Of a stretch of DNA of 64,000 nucleotides, positions 53,536-63,054 are shown in pieces; within the stretch, counting starts at the first letter, position 1; each line of letters starts with the position of its first letter. Under the pieces are notes generated by a model. It worked only from the letters and a program-made list of their open reading frames with translations, had not been told where the DNA came from and searched no databases. The stretch comes from Asticcacaulis sp. SL142 (GTDB taxonomy: Bacteria; Pseudomonadota; Alphaproteobacteria; Caulobacterales; Caulobacteraceae): contig NZ_CP113061.1 of the NCBI RefSeq assembly GCF_026625745.1, positions 3,186,001 through 3,250,000 of the forward strand, written 5' to 3'. The position numbers and the translations under genes are program-made.

Positions 53536-54795
53536 ATGCCGACGACGGGGCACACTATGGGGACGGTTGAGATTTTTCTCATCGCCATGCTGATTATTTT
53601 AACCGTGCCCTATCTGATATGGCGCTGTTTCAAGACGGAATATTACGCGCCGCTGGTGGTGGTGCAGATTATCGGCGGCATACTGTTGGGGCCGGGTGTG
53701 CTGGGGGCGGTGTTCCCGGACTATTACACTTTCGTGTTCAATCCGCAGGTCATTACCGCACTCAATGGCATTGCGTGGTGGGCGGTGATGATCTTTGTGT
53801 GGATCGCCGGGATTGAACTCGATCTGAAAAAAGCGTGGCAATACCGCTCGGAAACCAGCGTCACCGCGGGGCTGGCCCTGGGCACGCCACTGATCTTTGG
53901 CTGCGTGGCCGCGGTTGGGATTATCATGGTCAGCGGCACCGCCGGATGGATCGGGCCCAAGGGCACGACCTGGCAATTTGTGCTCGGCATCGGCATGGCG
54001 TGCGCAGTGACGGCCCTGCCTATTCTGGTGCTGTTTATGGAAAAGCTCGGCATCCTGCGTGAGGCCTTGGGGCAGCGAATTTTGCGTTATGCCAGCCTTG
54101 ATGACATTGCGATCTGGGGCGTTCTGGCGCTGATTCTGCTGGACTGGGATCGCGTCGGACGCCAAGCCATGTATCTGGTTGGCTTTATGGCCGCGGCGTG
54201 GTTGATCCGTAAGCTGATGCGCAAGGTGCCGGAGCGTGACCGGTGGTATATCGGCCTGATCTGGCTGGCTGCCAATGGTTTTGCCGCTGACTGGAGCGGT
54301 CTGCACTTCATGGTGGGGGCGTTCCTGGCCGGGGCCGTGCTCGATTCGGATATGTTCGACCAAAAGCAGATGGATTTGTTCCGCAACCACATCCTGCTGG
54401 CCATCATGCCGGTTTTCTTTCTGTCGACGGGCCTGAGAACCAATTGGGAAGTCGGCGGATTTGCGGTCTTTGCCGTGGCTGGGGTCCTGCTGGTGGCGTC
54501 GGTGGCGGGCAAACTGGCTGGGGTTCAGATTGCCGGAAAGATGCTGGGCTGGCAAAAGGGCGAGGCTTCAATCATCGGCTGGCTGTTGCAGACCAAGGCC
54601 CTGATCATGATCATCTTCGTCAATATCCTGCTGGATAAAGGCGTGATTACCAATGAAGCCTTCACAGCGACGCTTTTGATGGCGGTCGGCAGCACCATGT
54701 TGTCGATACCCTTGGTCACGCCAAAGCTGGAAAAAATGCGCTCATTGATATTCAAATCGGCGCAGGCTGACAGCGCGCAAAGCCCGCCAAGGTGA
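53536..54795 (+). CDS. CPA2-type cation:proton antiporter
   Basis: A 419-residue membrane protein with about 12 hydrophobic segments. Family features include GGILLGPGVLGAVFPDYY, WIAGIELDLKKAW, the aspartate in YASLDDIAIWGVLAL and FMVGAFLAGAVLDSDMF. It resembles Kef/NhaS-type exchangers (Na+/H+ exchanger domain) but has no C-terminal NAD-binding (TrkA-N) domain. The start at 53536 has an AGGGAG site; 53557 is possible. Ion specificity cannot be read. Confidence 0.9.
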   Translation: MPTTGHTMGTVEIFLIAMLIILTVPYLIWRCFKTEYYAPLVVVQIIGGILLGPGVLGAVFPDYYTFVFNPQVITALNGIAWWAVMIFVWIAGIELDLKKAWQYRSETSVTAGLALGTPLIFGCVAAVGIIMVSGTAGWIGPKGTTWQFVLGIGMACAVTALPILVLFMEKLGILREALGQRILRYASLDDIAIWGVLALILLDWDRVGRQAMYLVGFMAAAWLIRKLMRKVPERDRWYIGLIWLAANGFAADWSGLHFMVGAFLAGAVLDSDMFDQKQMDLFRNHILLAIMPVFFLSTGLRTNWEVGGFAVFAVAGVLLVASVAGKLAGVQIAGKMLGWQKGEASIIGWLLQTKALIMIIFVNILLDKGVITNEAFTATLLMAVGSTMLSIPLVTPKLEKMRSLIFKSAQADSAQSPPR

Positions 54796-54821
54796 CTGAG
54801 TCGACAAACTCCTGACGGTGG

Positions 54822-56384
54822 TCAGGCCATTACCGGGGCTTTTTCGCTAAAGCCCTGATCATAGATTTGACGGATCAGGGTGCGGTGCGCGGGCAGGTCT
54901 TTGGTGGCGCGCTCCCCGTACGAAGTGATGCGGGCAAAGATGCGTTCGGTTTCGGCCGCATTGGGGAAGTTGGACCGCCCTCCCGACAGATCAGTCTTAA
55001 AGCCCATGCCATAGAGAATGTACTGGTAGTTAAAGAACGCGAACGATTCCAGATCGAGCAGGAAATCAAAGCGGTTCGGCGGGCGATAGCGCCATTGCTC
55101 AAGCAATTCGCGCAGTCGTTCCGGCACGGACGCAGGATCGGTATTATCGCGCCAGAACGGCTCCTCGCGCTGGCTTAAGGCATAGTGCAGCTTCAGGAAG
55201 TTGATGATGTTGTCATAGCGCTTGACCATCAACTCATTAAAACGCGCCGCCGGGGCATCAATCGGGCCATTGTGCGGGAACAACTCCGCAATCATGCTGA
55301 TGGCCACTTCGATCATCACCACGCCGGTCGATTCCAGCGGCTCCATAAACCCGCCCGACAGGCCGACCGCCACGCAGTTCTTAACCCACTGAGTGGTGCG
55401 ATAGCCCGGCTCAAACGGGATAACGCGGGTTTGTAATTCATAGGGTTTGGGGCCGATGTAACGGCGCAAAGTGGCTTCGGCGTCAGCATCCGTGGCGTGG
55501 TCGCTGGAATAGACATAGCCGATCCCGCGCATCCCATCGAGGCCGATATCCCAGGTCCAGCCCGCCTCATGTGCGGTCGAAACCGTGTAGCTTTCTATCG
55601 GCGCATCGGGTTTATCATAAGGGATTTTGCAGGTGACGGAGCGATTGGTGAATAGATATTGGCGCACGCTGTGGAACGGCGCGTCCAATGCCTTGCCGAT
55701 CAGTTCGGCGTGAAAACCGGTACAGTCGATATAAAGATCGGCGGTAAGCGACCCGTGCTCATGGGTCATAATCCGGTCAATCGCACCGGTGTCATCAAGC
55801 TCAACGCCCTTGAGGGTGCCGCTTAGGTGACGCACGCCCAGGGCCTTGGCCCGTTCGGCCAGCACATGGGCCAGTTTCACTGAATCAAAGTGGTAAGCGT
55901 AATTGAGCGGCCCGGTGAAATCACCTTCGTGAGGGCGTTTAGGCGCGCGCTGGGCCTCGGCCACGCGCTTCTGAAAGGTCACGGCCTGCGCAAACGGCAG
56001 ACGGGTCGCCTCATCCTGCAACAGCCAGTAGGGCAGAAGGCCCGCCCCTTCGGTATAGAACGGCGCCTCGAACGGATGGAAATAATGCTCGTGCTGGCCG
56101 TTGTGCGGCGTCTTGACCCAATCGGCAAAGCGGATGCCTTGTTTAAACGTCGCTGAGGTCTGGCGCATGAACTGGGCTTCGTCGATGCCCAGAAATTTCA
56201 AGGTATTGCGAATGGTCGGGAACGTGCCTTCCCCGACGCCGATAATGCCGATGTCAGACGATTCCAGCAGGGTGATATTGAGTTGCTGCTGATCACCAAT
56301 ATCAAAAAATTTGGCAAGGTAAGCCGCCGCCAGCCATCCGGCGGTGCCGCCGCCGACAATAAGAATGTTCCGCTTTGAATTCAT
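54822..56384 (-). CDS. Tryptophan-halogenase-family flavoprotein
   Basis: A 520-residue FAD-dependent protein. The nucleotide-binding start is ILIVGGGTAGWLAAAYLAKF. The lysine used by flavin halogenases is kept (FKQGIRFADW, near residue 83). The usual WxWxIP motif reads GWTWDIGLDGMRGIGYVYSS (near 275), so the tryptophans remain but IP is replaced by IG. Further typical blocks are AVGLSGGFMEPLESTGVVM and NFLKLHYALSQR. Members in Caulobacterales often sit near TonB-dependent receptors; none is next to it here. Substrate unknown. Confidence 0.9.
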   Translation of the reverse strand: MNSKRNILIVGGGTAGWLAAAYLAKFFDIGDQQQLNITLLESSDIGIIGVGEGTFPTIRNTLKFLGIDEAQFMRQTSATFKQGIRFADWVKTPHNGQHEHYFHPFEAPFYTEGAGLLPYWLLQDEATRLPFAQAVTFQKRVAEAQRAPKRPHEGDFTGPLNYAYHFDSVKLAHVLAERAKALGVRHLSGTLKGVELDDTGAIDRIMTHEHGSLTADLYIDCTGFHAELIGKALDAPFHSVRQYLFTNRSVTCKIPYDKPDAPIESYTVSTAHEAGWTWDIGLDGMRGIGYVYSSDHATDADAEATLRRYIGPKPYELQTRVIPFEPGYRTTQWVKNCVAVGLSGGFMEPLESTGVVMIEVAISMIAELFPHNGPIDAPAARFNELMVKRYDNIINFLKLHYALSQREEPFWRDNTDPASVPERLRELLEQWRYRPPNRFDFLLDLESFAFFNYQYILYGMGFKTDLSGGRSNFPNAAETERIFARITSYGERATKDLPAHRTLIRQIYDQGFSEKAPVMA

Positions 56385-56425
56385 CCGCGAAACATAGCTT
56401 GGTTTTCAAGCGGGAGAAAGTCGGT

Positions 56426-56659
56426 TTAATTTACACCCACGGCCTGAGTTGACGCCGGATCAGAAATCGAACCTTCGTGGTTGTCCTGATAAACGGCATC
56501 GGCAGCATTATTGGTGGAGCTTGACGGATTAATTGCTGCGAAGGCAATCAGCAGGCCGACCACCAAAGCCACCGCTGTGATAATCACCCACGGAAACCCT
56601 CTGACCGGTGGCTTTCCGGGTTCATCGGTGTCGATGTGGTTTGGATCATGAGGGGCCAT
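56426..56659 (-). CDS. Small single-pass membrane protein
   Basis: A 77-residue protein starting at the ATG with an AAGGAG site. A polar N-terminus (MAPHDPNHIDTDEPGKPPVR) is followed by one transmembrane helix (WVIITAVALVVGLLIAFAAI) and a polar tail (ending STQAVGVN). It is similar in layout to the 56-residue protein at 46.3 kb. Function unknown. Confidence 0.75.
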   Translation of the reverse strand: MAPHDPNHIDTDEPGKPPVRGFPWVIITAVALVVGLLIAFAAINPSSSTNNAADAVYQDNHEGSISDPASTQAVGVN

Positions 56660-56825
56660 TTCGTCTCTCCTTATGGATTTCCGATAATTATGGGCTCCCA
56701 TCCATAAGGTGTCAGTGCGATGTCATCAGTCACAAATAAGCGAACGATATGGTCCGAAAAAGGGTGACCTGACGGCAAATACCCTTATGATAATCCGTCA
56801 ATGTTGAGACCATAAAAGGCCCGCC

Positions 56826-58010
56826 ATGATCCGTAAAACCCTCACGATGACCACCTCATTTCTCAAAAGCGAAGCCGCAGGCGGGTTGATCCTTATGGCC
56901 GCCGCCGTGGCAGCGATGGTGGTGGCCAACTCCCCGCTGTCCGAGGATTATTTCCACCTGCTACATGTCTATGTGGCGGGTTTGAGCCTTCAGCACTGGA
57001 TCAATGACGCGCTGATGGCGATCTTCTTCCTGATGGTTGGCCTTGAGATCAAGCGCGAGGTTCTGACCGGAGAATTATCGACCTGGTCGCGCCGGGCCTT
57101 ACCGGGGCTTGCCGCCATTGGCGGGGTCGCCGTGCCTGCGCTCATCTATGTCGGTATCAATGCCGGGACACCGGAAAGTTTACGCGGCTGGGCGATACCT
57201 ACCGCTACCGACATCGCCTTTGCGCTGGGTGTTCTGGCGCTTTTGGGATCGCGCGTGCCGGTGGCACTCAAGATTTTCCTGACGGCGCTGGCGATCATTG
57301 ATGATCTGGCGGCCGTCATTATTATCGCTATTTTCTATACCGCCGATTTGAACCTTCAGATGTTGGGGGCGGCTGCCGGATTGTTGGTCCTGCTGTTTCT
57401 GATGAACCGCTTTAAGGTCAAGTCGCTATGGCTTTATCTGGCTGTCGGCGCGGTGCTGTGGTGGTTTGTCTATAAGTCCGGCGTTCATGCGACGCTTGCC
57501 GGGGTGGCGACGGCGCTGTTTATCCCGCTGCACACTCACAAAGGCGAGCATGACGACCACCATTCGCCACTGGTGCGTCTTGAGCATGCCCTGCATAAAC
57601 CGGTGGCGTTCCTGATCGTGCCGATCTTTGGCTTTGCCAATGCCGGGGTGTCGCTGGCGGGGTTTTCATGGGAGGCGCTGCTGCTGCCCATTCCGCTAGG
57701 TGTCGCCGCCGGGCTGTTTTTGGGTAAGCAGGTTGGGGTGTTTGCGGCGGCGTTTTTGGCTATCAAAACCGGTGTCGCGCCCATGCCCAAGGACACAAGC
57801 TGGCCGCAAATCTACGGCCTGTCGCTGCTGTGCGGGATCGGCTTTACCATGAGCCTGTTTATCGGCTTGCTGGCCTTCCCGACCCATCCAGAAGCACAGG
57901 ATGCGGTCAAGATCGGCGTGCTGATGGGCTCGATCCTGTCTGGCGTGATCGGCTACATTGTGCTTAGCTTTTGCGGCAAAAAATCCGTGTCGTCACCGGC
58001 TCTGCCATAG
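56826..58010 (+). CDS. nhaA: NhaA sodium/proton antiporter
   Basis: A 394-residue inner-membrane protein exchanging Na+ for H+ for pH and salt balance. Family blocks: [31 protein letters not shown], and the ion-binding aspartate pair in [18 protein letters not shown] (near residue 160). The C-terminal helices ([18 protein letters not shown]) match. Monocistronic; a second antiporter of another family lies three kilobases upstream. Confidence 0.96.
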   Translation: MIRKTLTMTTSFLKSEAAGGLILMAAAVAAMVVANSPLSEDYFHLLHVYVAGLSLQHWINDALMAIFFLMVGLEIKREVLTGELSTWSRRALPGLAAIGGVAVPALIYVGINAGTPESLRGWAIPTATDIAFALGVLALLGSRVPVALKIFLTALAIIDDLAAVIIIAIFYTADLNLQMLGAAAGLLVLLFLMNRFKVKSLWLYLAVGAVLWWFVYKSGVHATLAGVATALFIPLHTHKGEHDDHHSPLVRLEHALHKPVAFLIVPIFGFANAGVSLAGFSWEALLLPIPLGVAAGLFLGKQVGVFAAAFLAIKTGVAPMPKDTSWPQIYGLSLLCGIGFTMSLFIGLLAFPTHPEAQDAVKIGVLMGSILSGVIGYIVLSFCGKKSVSSPALP

Positions 58011-59066
58011 GGCGGGGCGGGCGTCGATATAGTCCGTCAGCAGGCCCTTGAGGATCACGTCATCGGCCACGGACGGGTGGGCGTGGCAGCCTGCGTAATC
58101 AAGCCCGGTGAATATGATCGTATCGACCTGGGTTTCACCCTGCGATTTCAGAGTTTTTTCGACCTGTAAGACCTGATCGCGGATTTCGCCGCCCGATTGG
58201 TCTGAGGCCATCAGGATAAACTGCGCCTTGGGGTTTTTAGCGCGCAAGGTTTTGACGAACGTCACATAGGTGTTGCGGTAATCAGTGCGCAGGTCTTCGC
58301 GGGTTTTCCATTTCTCATCGGGCTTGAGCGCGGTTGAAAAATCATTGGTGCCCAGACCGATGACGATGATCTGCGGTTGCCAGTTTTCGGCTTTGTATTC
58401 GGTCTTGCCGTCAAACAGGGTGTAGTTGTGCAAAACGGGCAGGGTATCGCCTTTAATCCCATCATAATTGCGCACCACACCGCGACCGGAAAAAGCATTG
58501 ATCTGGTAATCGGCATTATACGCCTTGGCGGTCAGCGGCCCGAACGCCTGAGACGTATCAGTCGTCGCCCAGACTTCGTCGGTGGTGCACTCACGCTTAG
58601 GCGAGGTATTGCCATAACCGACGGTGAAGCTGTCGCCGATAAACTCGATCTGCCGCGCGCGAGCGGGGGGCGGAATAGCGTCATCCGAGGCGTTAGAGAA
58701 AAAGCCCAGAAATTTACCGGTATCGCTTTGAGACTCTGTAATTTTTTCCAGCCTATAACGATCACCATGATCATTACCTTCGTGATCGAAGCGGAAATTG
58801 GCGCGTCCCGGACGCACAATTACTCTGAACAGTTGACCGTTCAGATAGAGCTTGTAGATGTTTATCTTGTCATCGAATTTGAGTGTGACCGATCGGCCGT
58901 TAGTCGCGGTCTCAAAATATATACCTGGCCATTGATGTGCTTCGCCTGCCTGTTGAGCCGAGGTTTCTATACGCCCGCCGGTATGATGAGGCAGGCGGGT
59001 TTCGGCAACTGCATTCGCTGAAAGTGCACATGAAATGGTTGTGGCAAAAACTAAGGCTAATTTCAT
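57993..59066 (-). CDS. SGNH hydrolase, CE2-like acetyl esterase
   Basis: A 357-residue secreted esterase; I chose the ATG at 59066, where a signal peptide begins ([21 protein letters not shown]). An N-terminal beta domain ([20 protein letters not shown]) precedes the SGNH domain, as in carbohydrate esterase family 2. Block I is intact ([12 protein letters not shown]), as are block III (GLGTNDF) and block V (GCHAHPS). It should remove acetyl groups from plant polysaccharide. It is the second gene of a tandem pair, one base after its paralogue. The 3' end overlaps nhaA on the other strand by 18 bases. Confidence 0.88.
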   Translation of the reverse strand: MKLALVFATTISCALSANAVAETRLPHHTGGRIETSAQQAGEAHQWPGIYFETATNGRSVTLKFDDKINIYKLYLNGQLFRVIVRPGRANFRFDHEGNDHGDRYRLEKITESQSDTGKFLGFFSNASDDAIPPPARARQIEFIGDSFTVGYGNTSPKRECTTDEVWATTDTSQAFGPLTAKAYNADYQINAFSGRGVVRNYDGIKGDTLPVLHNYTLFDGKTEYKAENWQPQIIVIGLGTNDFSTALKPDEKWKTREDLRTDYRNTYVTFVKTLRAKNPKAQFILMASDQSGGEIRDQVLQVEKTLKSQGETQVDTIIFTGLDYAGCHAHPSVADDVILKGLLTDYIDARPALWQSR

Positions 59067-59067
59067 G

Positions 59068-60192
59068 TTATTTCCCCTGCCAGATATTGGGGCGTTGATC
59101 GATAAAGCTCGCCACAATATCGGCCATGGTTTTGTGGTCGTTCAATGACGGGTGCCAGTCGCAGGCGGTCGATTCAAGTTTTGGGTAAACGACGGCGTCA
59201 ATCTTGGTATCACCAGTGGCCTTATAGGCGGTAAGAACGGATTTGGAGGCGGCGAAATAATCCTCATTAAATCCGTCCTGAAGCCCTATGAGAATGAACG
59301 CTTTCGGATTCTGGGCCCGGATGTCAGCCAGAAATGTCAGGAAGGTCGCTTCCCAGTCGGCGCGTAACGCGGCCACATCTTTCCATTTTTCGCCGGGTTT
59401 TAGTGGCGTTGAAAAATCATTGCCACCAAGCGCGATCACAATCACTTGCGGCGCCCAGCCCTTGCGGTCATAGGGTGTCGGATCATCGAACAGCACGCGC
59501 GCATAAAGCACCGGCATGGGCCGGTCAGGCTCTGAGCCGTCATAATTGCTCACAATGCCAATGCCGGAATAGGCGTTAAGCTGAAAATCGGCATTGTATT
59601 TGTGAGCCACCTGCGCGGGATAGGCCTTATGGCTGTCGGTGGTCTCAAACACTTCGGCCTTGGTGCACTCGCGCTTGGTTGAGGTATTGGCGTAACCGAC
59701 CATATCGGAATCGCAGATATATTCGATCTGCCGCGCGCGGGGTGCCGGGGCGGGGAGAACCGAGTCTGTGTCGCGAACCAAAATTCTACTTACCCCCATA
59801 AAGCTACTACCTTGCGATTCGGTCTGTGCTTCGACGCGGATATGATGAGGTCCCTCGCTGAGCCTGCTGTAGTGGAAGGTTGTGTAAATTGGTTTTGACT
59901 GGGTATCTACCTTTTTGCCGTCAACATAGACGCTAAAAATATTGGTCTTACCGTTGAGGATCAGGTCGAAAGAGGTGCCCTTAATATTGGCTTCCCAATA
60001 GGCACCGGGCCATTGATATGTTCGATGAAGTGCGCGGGCAACGCTGTGTATGGGAACGCGTTCGCCCTCTTTGCAGTCGGGGCAGGGCACGCCGATATTG
60101 GTGACGGTAAGTGGGATTGAAGGCGTCTCGGGGTTTTGTGCTGCTACGCTGGTCGCGGTTAGAAATACGAGTCCTAGGAAGAATCGTTTCAT
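59068..60192 (-). CDS. SGNH hydrolase paralogue with altered block I
   Basis: A 374-residue secreted paralogue of the next gene (signal MKRFFLGLVFLTATSVAA). An N-terminal beta domain (YQWPGAYWEANIKGTSFDLILNG, given by positions about 58-80) and an SGNH domain are present. Block I reads EYICDSDMVGYA, so the Gly of GDS is Cys and the following residues differ, while the serine remains. Block III (GGNDF) and block V (CDWHPS) are kept. It may be active with changed specificity. Two enzymes in one operon under a sugar-type operator fit hemicellulose deacetylation. Confidence 0.85.
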   Translation of the reverse strand: MKRFFLGLVFLTATSVAAQNPETPSIPLTVTNIGVPCPDCKEGERVPIHSVARALHRTYQWPGAYWEANIKGTSFDLILNGKTNIFSVYVDGKKVDTQSKPIYTTFHYSRLSEGPHHIRVEAQTESQGSSFMGVSRILVRDTDSVLPAPAPRARQIEYICDSDMVGYANTSTKRECTKAEVFETTDSHKAYPAQVAHKYNADFQLNAYSGIGIVSNYDGSEPDRPMPVLYARVLFDDPTPYDRKGWAPQVIVIALGGNDFSTPLKPGEKWKDVAALRADWEATFLTFLADIRAQNPKAFILIGLQDGFNEDYFAASKSVLTAYKATGDTKIDAVVYPKLESTACDWHPSLNDHKTMADIVASFIDQRPNIWQGK

Positions 60193-60235
60193 GCGCTTTC
60201 CCCGTCTTATTATGATGCCGCACTCAATCCGGCCA

Positions 60236-60249
60236 TGACAGCCTTGTCA
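60236..60249. promoter_or_regulatory. TGACA-N4-TGTCA site upstream of esterase pair
   Basis: TGACAGCCTTGTCA keeps the outer TGACA and TGTCA of the operators near zwf and bglX but has a different centre. On the minus strand it contains TTGACA, which could be the -35 box for the esterase genes 44 bases downstream. Confidence 0.5.
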
Positions 60250-60257
60250 AGCACGGC

Positions 60258-60293
60258 CAACTAAAAAGGCCGCCCGTGATGCGGACGGCCTTT
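60258..60293 (-). terminator. Intrinsic terminator of icd
   Basis: GGCCG-CCCG and CGGACGGCC arms with A residues on the left and T residues on the right give a GC stem followed by a T-run on the minus strand after icd. It separates icd from the esterase pair. Confidence 0.75.
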
Positions 60294-60304
60294 TGATTGG
60301 TGCT

Positions 60305-60370
60305 GCACCCCTCCACCACTTCGTGGTCCCCCTCCCCAGCCGAGCTAGGGAGGAGAAAGGGGGTACATGG
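60305..60370. repeat. C-rich intergenic repeat after icd
   Basis: CACCCCTCCACCACTTCGTG followed by CCTCCCCAGC/GCTAGGGAGG and GGGGG. It is another member of the intergenic repeat family. Confidence 0.6.
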
Positions 60371-60395
60371 GGGAAAGTCATTTCCCCCATGAGGG

Positions 60396-61607
60396 CTAAG
60401 CCAGTGCCTTGCTGAGGTTCTCGCTGATCTTGTCGAGGAAACCCTCAGTCGTCAGCCAGCCTTGCTTATCACCGACCAGCAGGGCCAGATCCTTGGTCAT
60501 GAAGCCGGCTTCAACCGTATCGACGCAGACTTTTTCCAGGGTCGCCGCAAACTTGGCCAGTTCTTCGTTACCATCCAGCTTGGCGCGGTGCGACAGGCCC
60601 TGGGTCCAGGCAAAGATCGAGGCCATTGAGTTGGTCGAGGTCGCTTCGCCCTTTTGATGCTGACGGAAGTGACGGGTCACCGTGCCGTGAGCGGCTTCGG
60701 CTTCCATGATCTTGCCATCCGGAGTGACCAGAGCCGAGGTCATTAGGCCAAGCGAGCCGTACCCTTGCGCGACCGTATCGGACTGAACGTCGCCGTCATA
60801 GTTCTTACAGGCCCAGACGAACCCGCCCGACCACTTCAAGGCTGATGCGACCATGTCGTCGATCAGACGGTGCTCATAGGTCAGACCCAGTTCCTTGAAC
60901 TTTGCGGCATATTCAGCGTCGAAAATCTCTTGGAAGATGTCCTTGAACCGGCCGTCATAGGCCTTGAGGATGGTGTTCTTGGTCGACAGGTATACCGGAT
61001 AGTTGCGCGAAATGCCGTATTCAAACGACGCACGGGCAAAGTCACGGATCGACTCATCAAGGTTATACATGCCCATAGCGACACCGGCGCCGGGGAATTT
61101 GAAGACTTCGTATTCCTGCACCTTGCCGTCGTCGCCTTCGAACTTCATGGTCAGCTTGCCGGGACCGGGGACGAGGAAGTCCGTCGCCTTATACTGGTCA
61201 CCAAAGGCGTGACGACCCACGACGATCGGCTGAGTCCAGCCGGGGACGAGGCGCGGCACGTTCTTGCAGATGATCGGCTCACGGAACACAACGCCGCCCA
61301 GGATGTTGCGGATGGTGCCGTTTGGCGACTTCCACATCTTCTTGAGGTTAAATTCCTTCACGCGCGCTTCATCAGGGGTGATGGTGGCGCACTTGACGCC
61401 GACGCCGCAGGCCGCAATGGCATTGGCTGCGTCAATGGTGACCTGATCGTCAGTGGCATCACGGTTTTCCATGCCCAGATCGTAATATTGCAGGTCGATG
61501 TCGAGATAGGGGTGGATCAGCTTGTCCTTGATCCACTGCCAGATGATGCGGGTCATTTCATCGCCGTCAATATCGACGACCGGATTTGCAACTTTGATCT
61601 TAGCCAT
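60396..61607 (-). CDS. icd: NADP-dependent isocitrate dehydrogenase
   Basis: A 403-residue TCA-cycle enzyme converting isocitrate to 2-oxoglutarate with NADP+. It matches the eukaryote-like type II ICDH common in alphaproteobacteria: [16 protein letters not shown] at the start, [21 protein letters not shown] for substrate phosphate-like binding, [17 protein letters not shown], and [12 protein letters not shown] near the end. The GCPNGTI-type serine is in KSPNGT. Monocistronic. Confidence 0.96.
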   Translation of the reverse strand: MAKIKVANPVVDIDGDEMTRIIWQWIKDKLIHPYLDIDLQYYDLGMENRDATDDQVTIDAANAIAACGVGVKCATITPDEARVKEFNLKKMWKSPNGTIRNILGGVVFREPIICKNVPRLVPGWTQPIVVGRHAFGDQYKATDFLVPGPGKLTMKFEGDDGKVQEYEVFKFPGAGVAMGMYNLDESIRDFARASFEYGISRNYPVYLSTKNTILKAYDGRFKDIFQEIFDAEYAAKFKELGLTYEHRLIDDMVASALKWSGGFVWACKNYDGDVQSDTVAQGYGSLGLMTSALVTPDGKIMEAEAAHGTVTRHFRQHQKGEATSTNSMASIFAWTQGLSHRAKLDGNEELAKFAATLEKVCVDTVEAGFMTKDLALLVGDKQGWLTTEGFLDKISENLSKALA

Positions 61608-61729
61608 GAGGTTTCCTTAAAATAGACCGGCGCTTCGCAGGAGGGCGCACAGGGCCGTTCCCGCAGCGATGGAGGTTTCCCTATAGACGAAAAGAGGGTG
61701 GGGATGAAAGGGGGATTCGACAACCTGTA

Positions 61730-62044
61730 TCAGGTGTCGTCAGCATCCAGCATATCCCCTAACCTATCCAGCCGCCTTTGCCATAGGGGGCGGCGGGCGC
61801 GGGCCCACTGCTCCAGCACTTCAAGGCCGGCCGGATCGATTGTGCACGATCGGACGCGACCGATCTTTTCGGTTTTTATAAGACCGGCAGCCTCCAGGAT
61901 TGCCAGATGCTGGCCGACTGCCGTGAGCGTCATGTCATAATGCGCCGCCAGCGCCGATACAGATAGTGCTGTATCGGTCAAACGCTCCATTATGTCGCGG
62001 CGGGTGGCATCCCCCAGCGCCTGAAACACACGCTCAGGCGTCAA
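61730..62044 (-). CDS. ArsR-family regulator
   Basis: A 104-residue winged-helix protein starting at TTG (62044) inside the stop of the upstream gene (ATTGA), so it is translationally coupled. Pattern: VFQALGDATRRDIMERLTDT, LSVSALAAHYDMTLTAVGQHLAILEAAGLI, KIGRVRSCTID. There is no clear metal-binding cysteine pair, which fits the ArsR proteins paired with AHSA1/SRPBCC genes rather than metal sensors. Confidence 0.9.
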   Translation of the reverse strand: MTPERVFQALGDATRRDIMERLTDTALSVSALAAHYDMTLTAVGQHLAILEAAGLIKTEKIGRVRSCTIDPAGLEVLEQWARARRPLWQRRLDRLGDMLDADDT

Positions 62045-62526
62045 TGGGAGCTATCCGGTGCTTTGGCCAAAAACGCGGCCAGACTCATAAGCAGTTTCTC
62101 CCAGCCGTCTTTGCGCATCTCAGGCCCGTCCGAATTTTCAAAGAACGCCCCCTGATGGGTGCAGGTCAGGCGCGTGCCGCCATCCTCTTCGGTAAATTCA
62201 AAACTGAGCAGAGAGCCGGAAAACGGCGTGCCATTCATCATCATATTAGACGCGCAGACGATACGCTGCTGATCCACTATATCCAGAAAGATGCCTTCGG
62301 ATGATATGACCGCACCCGGAAACGGCGTGTTGTCACCCATCACCCAGCGGGCGCTCTCCTTGCCGCCGACCTTAAACTCAAACGCGATATGGTCGCCAGG
62401 ACGTGCCACGCCCTCGGGGCTCTGCCACTTCGCCCGCAAGGACGGTTCGGCAAAGGCCGCAAAAACTTTCGCCAAAGGGTGAGGGTAGGTCTTGTCGATA
62501 GCGAAAGACGCATGAGTTACGGGCAT
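62041..62526 (-). CDS. SRPBCC/AHSA1-family protein
   Basis: A 161-residue ligand-binding protein of the START-like fold. Pattern: DKTYPHPLAKVFAAFAEPSLRAKWQSPEG (given by positions about 11-39), VIEFKVGG-like HIAFEFKVGGKESARWVMG, and LLMSLAAFLAKA. It forms an operon with the overlapping ArsR gene, a common pair of unknown ligand. Confidence 0.88.
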   Translation of the reverse strand: MPVTHASFAIDKTYPHPLAKVFAAFAEPSLRAKWQSPEGVARPGDHIAFEFKVGGKESARWVMGDNTPFPGAVISSEGIFLDIVDQQRIVCASNMMMNGTPFSGSLLSFEFTEEDGGTRLTCTHQGAFFENSDGPEMRKDGWEKLLMSLAAFLAKAPDSSH

Positions 62527-62545
62527 GGTGATCTCTCTTTCTAAA

Positions 62546-62603
62546 AGTGAAGTTTAAGCTTGAGTATCATGCGGTGGGCCAATAATCAAGTTTTGACTTC
62601 ACT
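62546..62603. promoter_or_regulatory. Inverted repeat upstream of SRPBCC-ArsR operon
   Basis: AGTGAAGT (62546-62553) and ACTTCACT (62596-62603) are perfect inverted copies 50 bp apart, with a further CTTG/CAAG match inward. They lie 20 bases before the SRPBCC start and may serve the ArsR regulator. Confidence 0.5.
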
Positions 62604-62624
62604 ATCGGAAGGCGAAGCACGTTG

Positions 62625-62665
62625 GGGCGGTCGCCGCTTGAGTGATATCCGTCTAACGACCGCCC
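62625..62665 (-). terminator. Hairpin after tautomerase gene
   Basis: GGGCGGTCG (62625-62633) and CGACCGCCC (62657-62665) form a 9-bp stem 12 bases past the stop of the minus-strand tautomerase gene. There is no T-run, so termination is tentative. Confidence 0.4.
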
Positions 62666-62676
62666 GCCGGGAAGTC

Positions 62677-62892
62677 CTAGGCCTCGGCCAGCTTTTGCAC
62701 ATCTCTGGCCGTCAGGGGCTGGCCGCCGATGGCCCAGTCGCCGCTATTGATTTCATTAATCTTGACCCAGGTAACGCCGCGCAGGGCTTCGCCTTCGACG
62801 CGGATCATGGCGTTGGTAACCTCAGTAATCATGGCCTGCTTTTGTGCCGGGGTAAAAACGTCCTTGATGACGTCTATAGTAACGAGGGGCAT
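62677..62892 (-). CDS. 4-oxalocrotonate tautomerase-family protein
   Basis: A 71-residue small tautomerase. After Met removal the N-terminus is Pro ([12 protein letters not shown]), the catalytic base of the family. The rest ([31 protein letters not shown]) fits the beta-alpha-beta fold. It is divergent from an HxlR regulator, an arrangement often seen with stress-inducible small enzymes. Confidence 0.9.
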   Translation of the reverse strand: MPLVTIDVIKDVFTPAQKQAMITEVTNAMIRVEGEALRGVTWVKINEINSGDWAIGGQPLTARDVQKLAEA

Positions 62893-63054
62893 GGCAGTTT
62901 CCTTTGTGTTGCATGCGTTGTGTTCAGAGCGTCAGGATTAGTGACGCGCACACAGATGGAGACAACCGCGCGATGCGGGCCAGTGTAGAAACTATAGCGA
63001 AGGCGATCAGGGTTTCGTGCTAAGCTTAGTGAATTCACAGCAAGAGGGCGCGCC

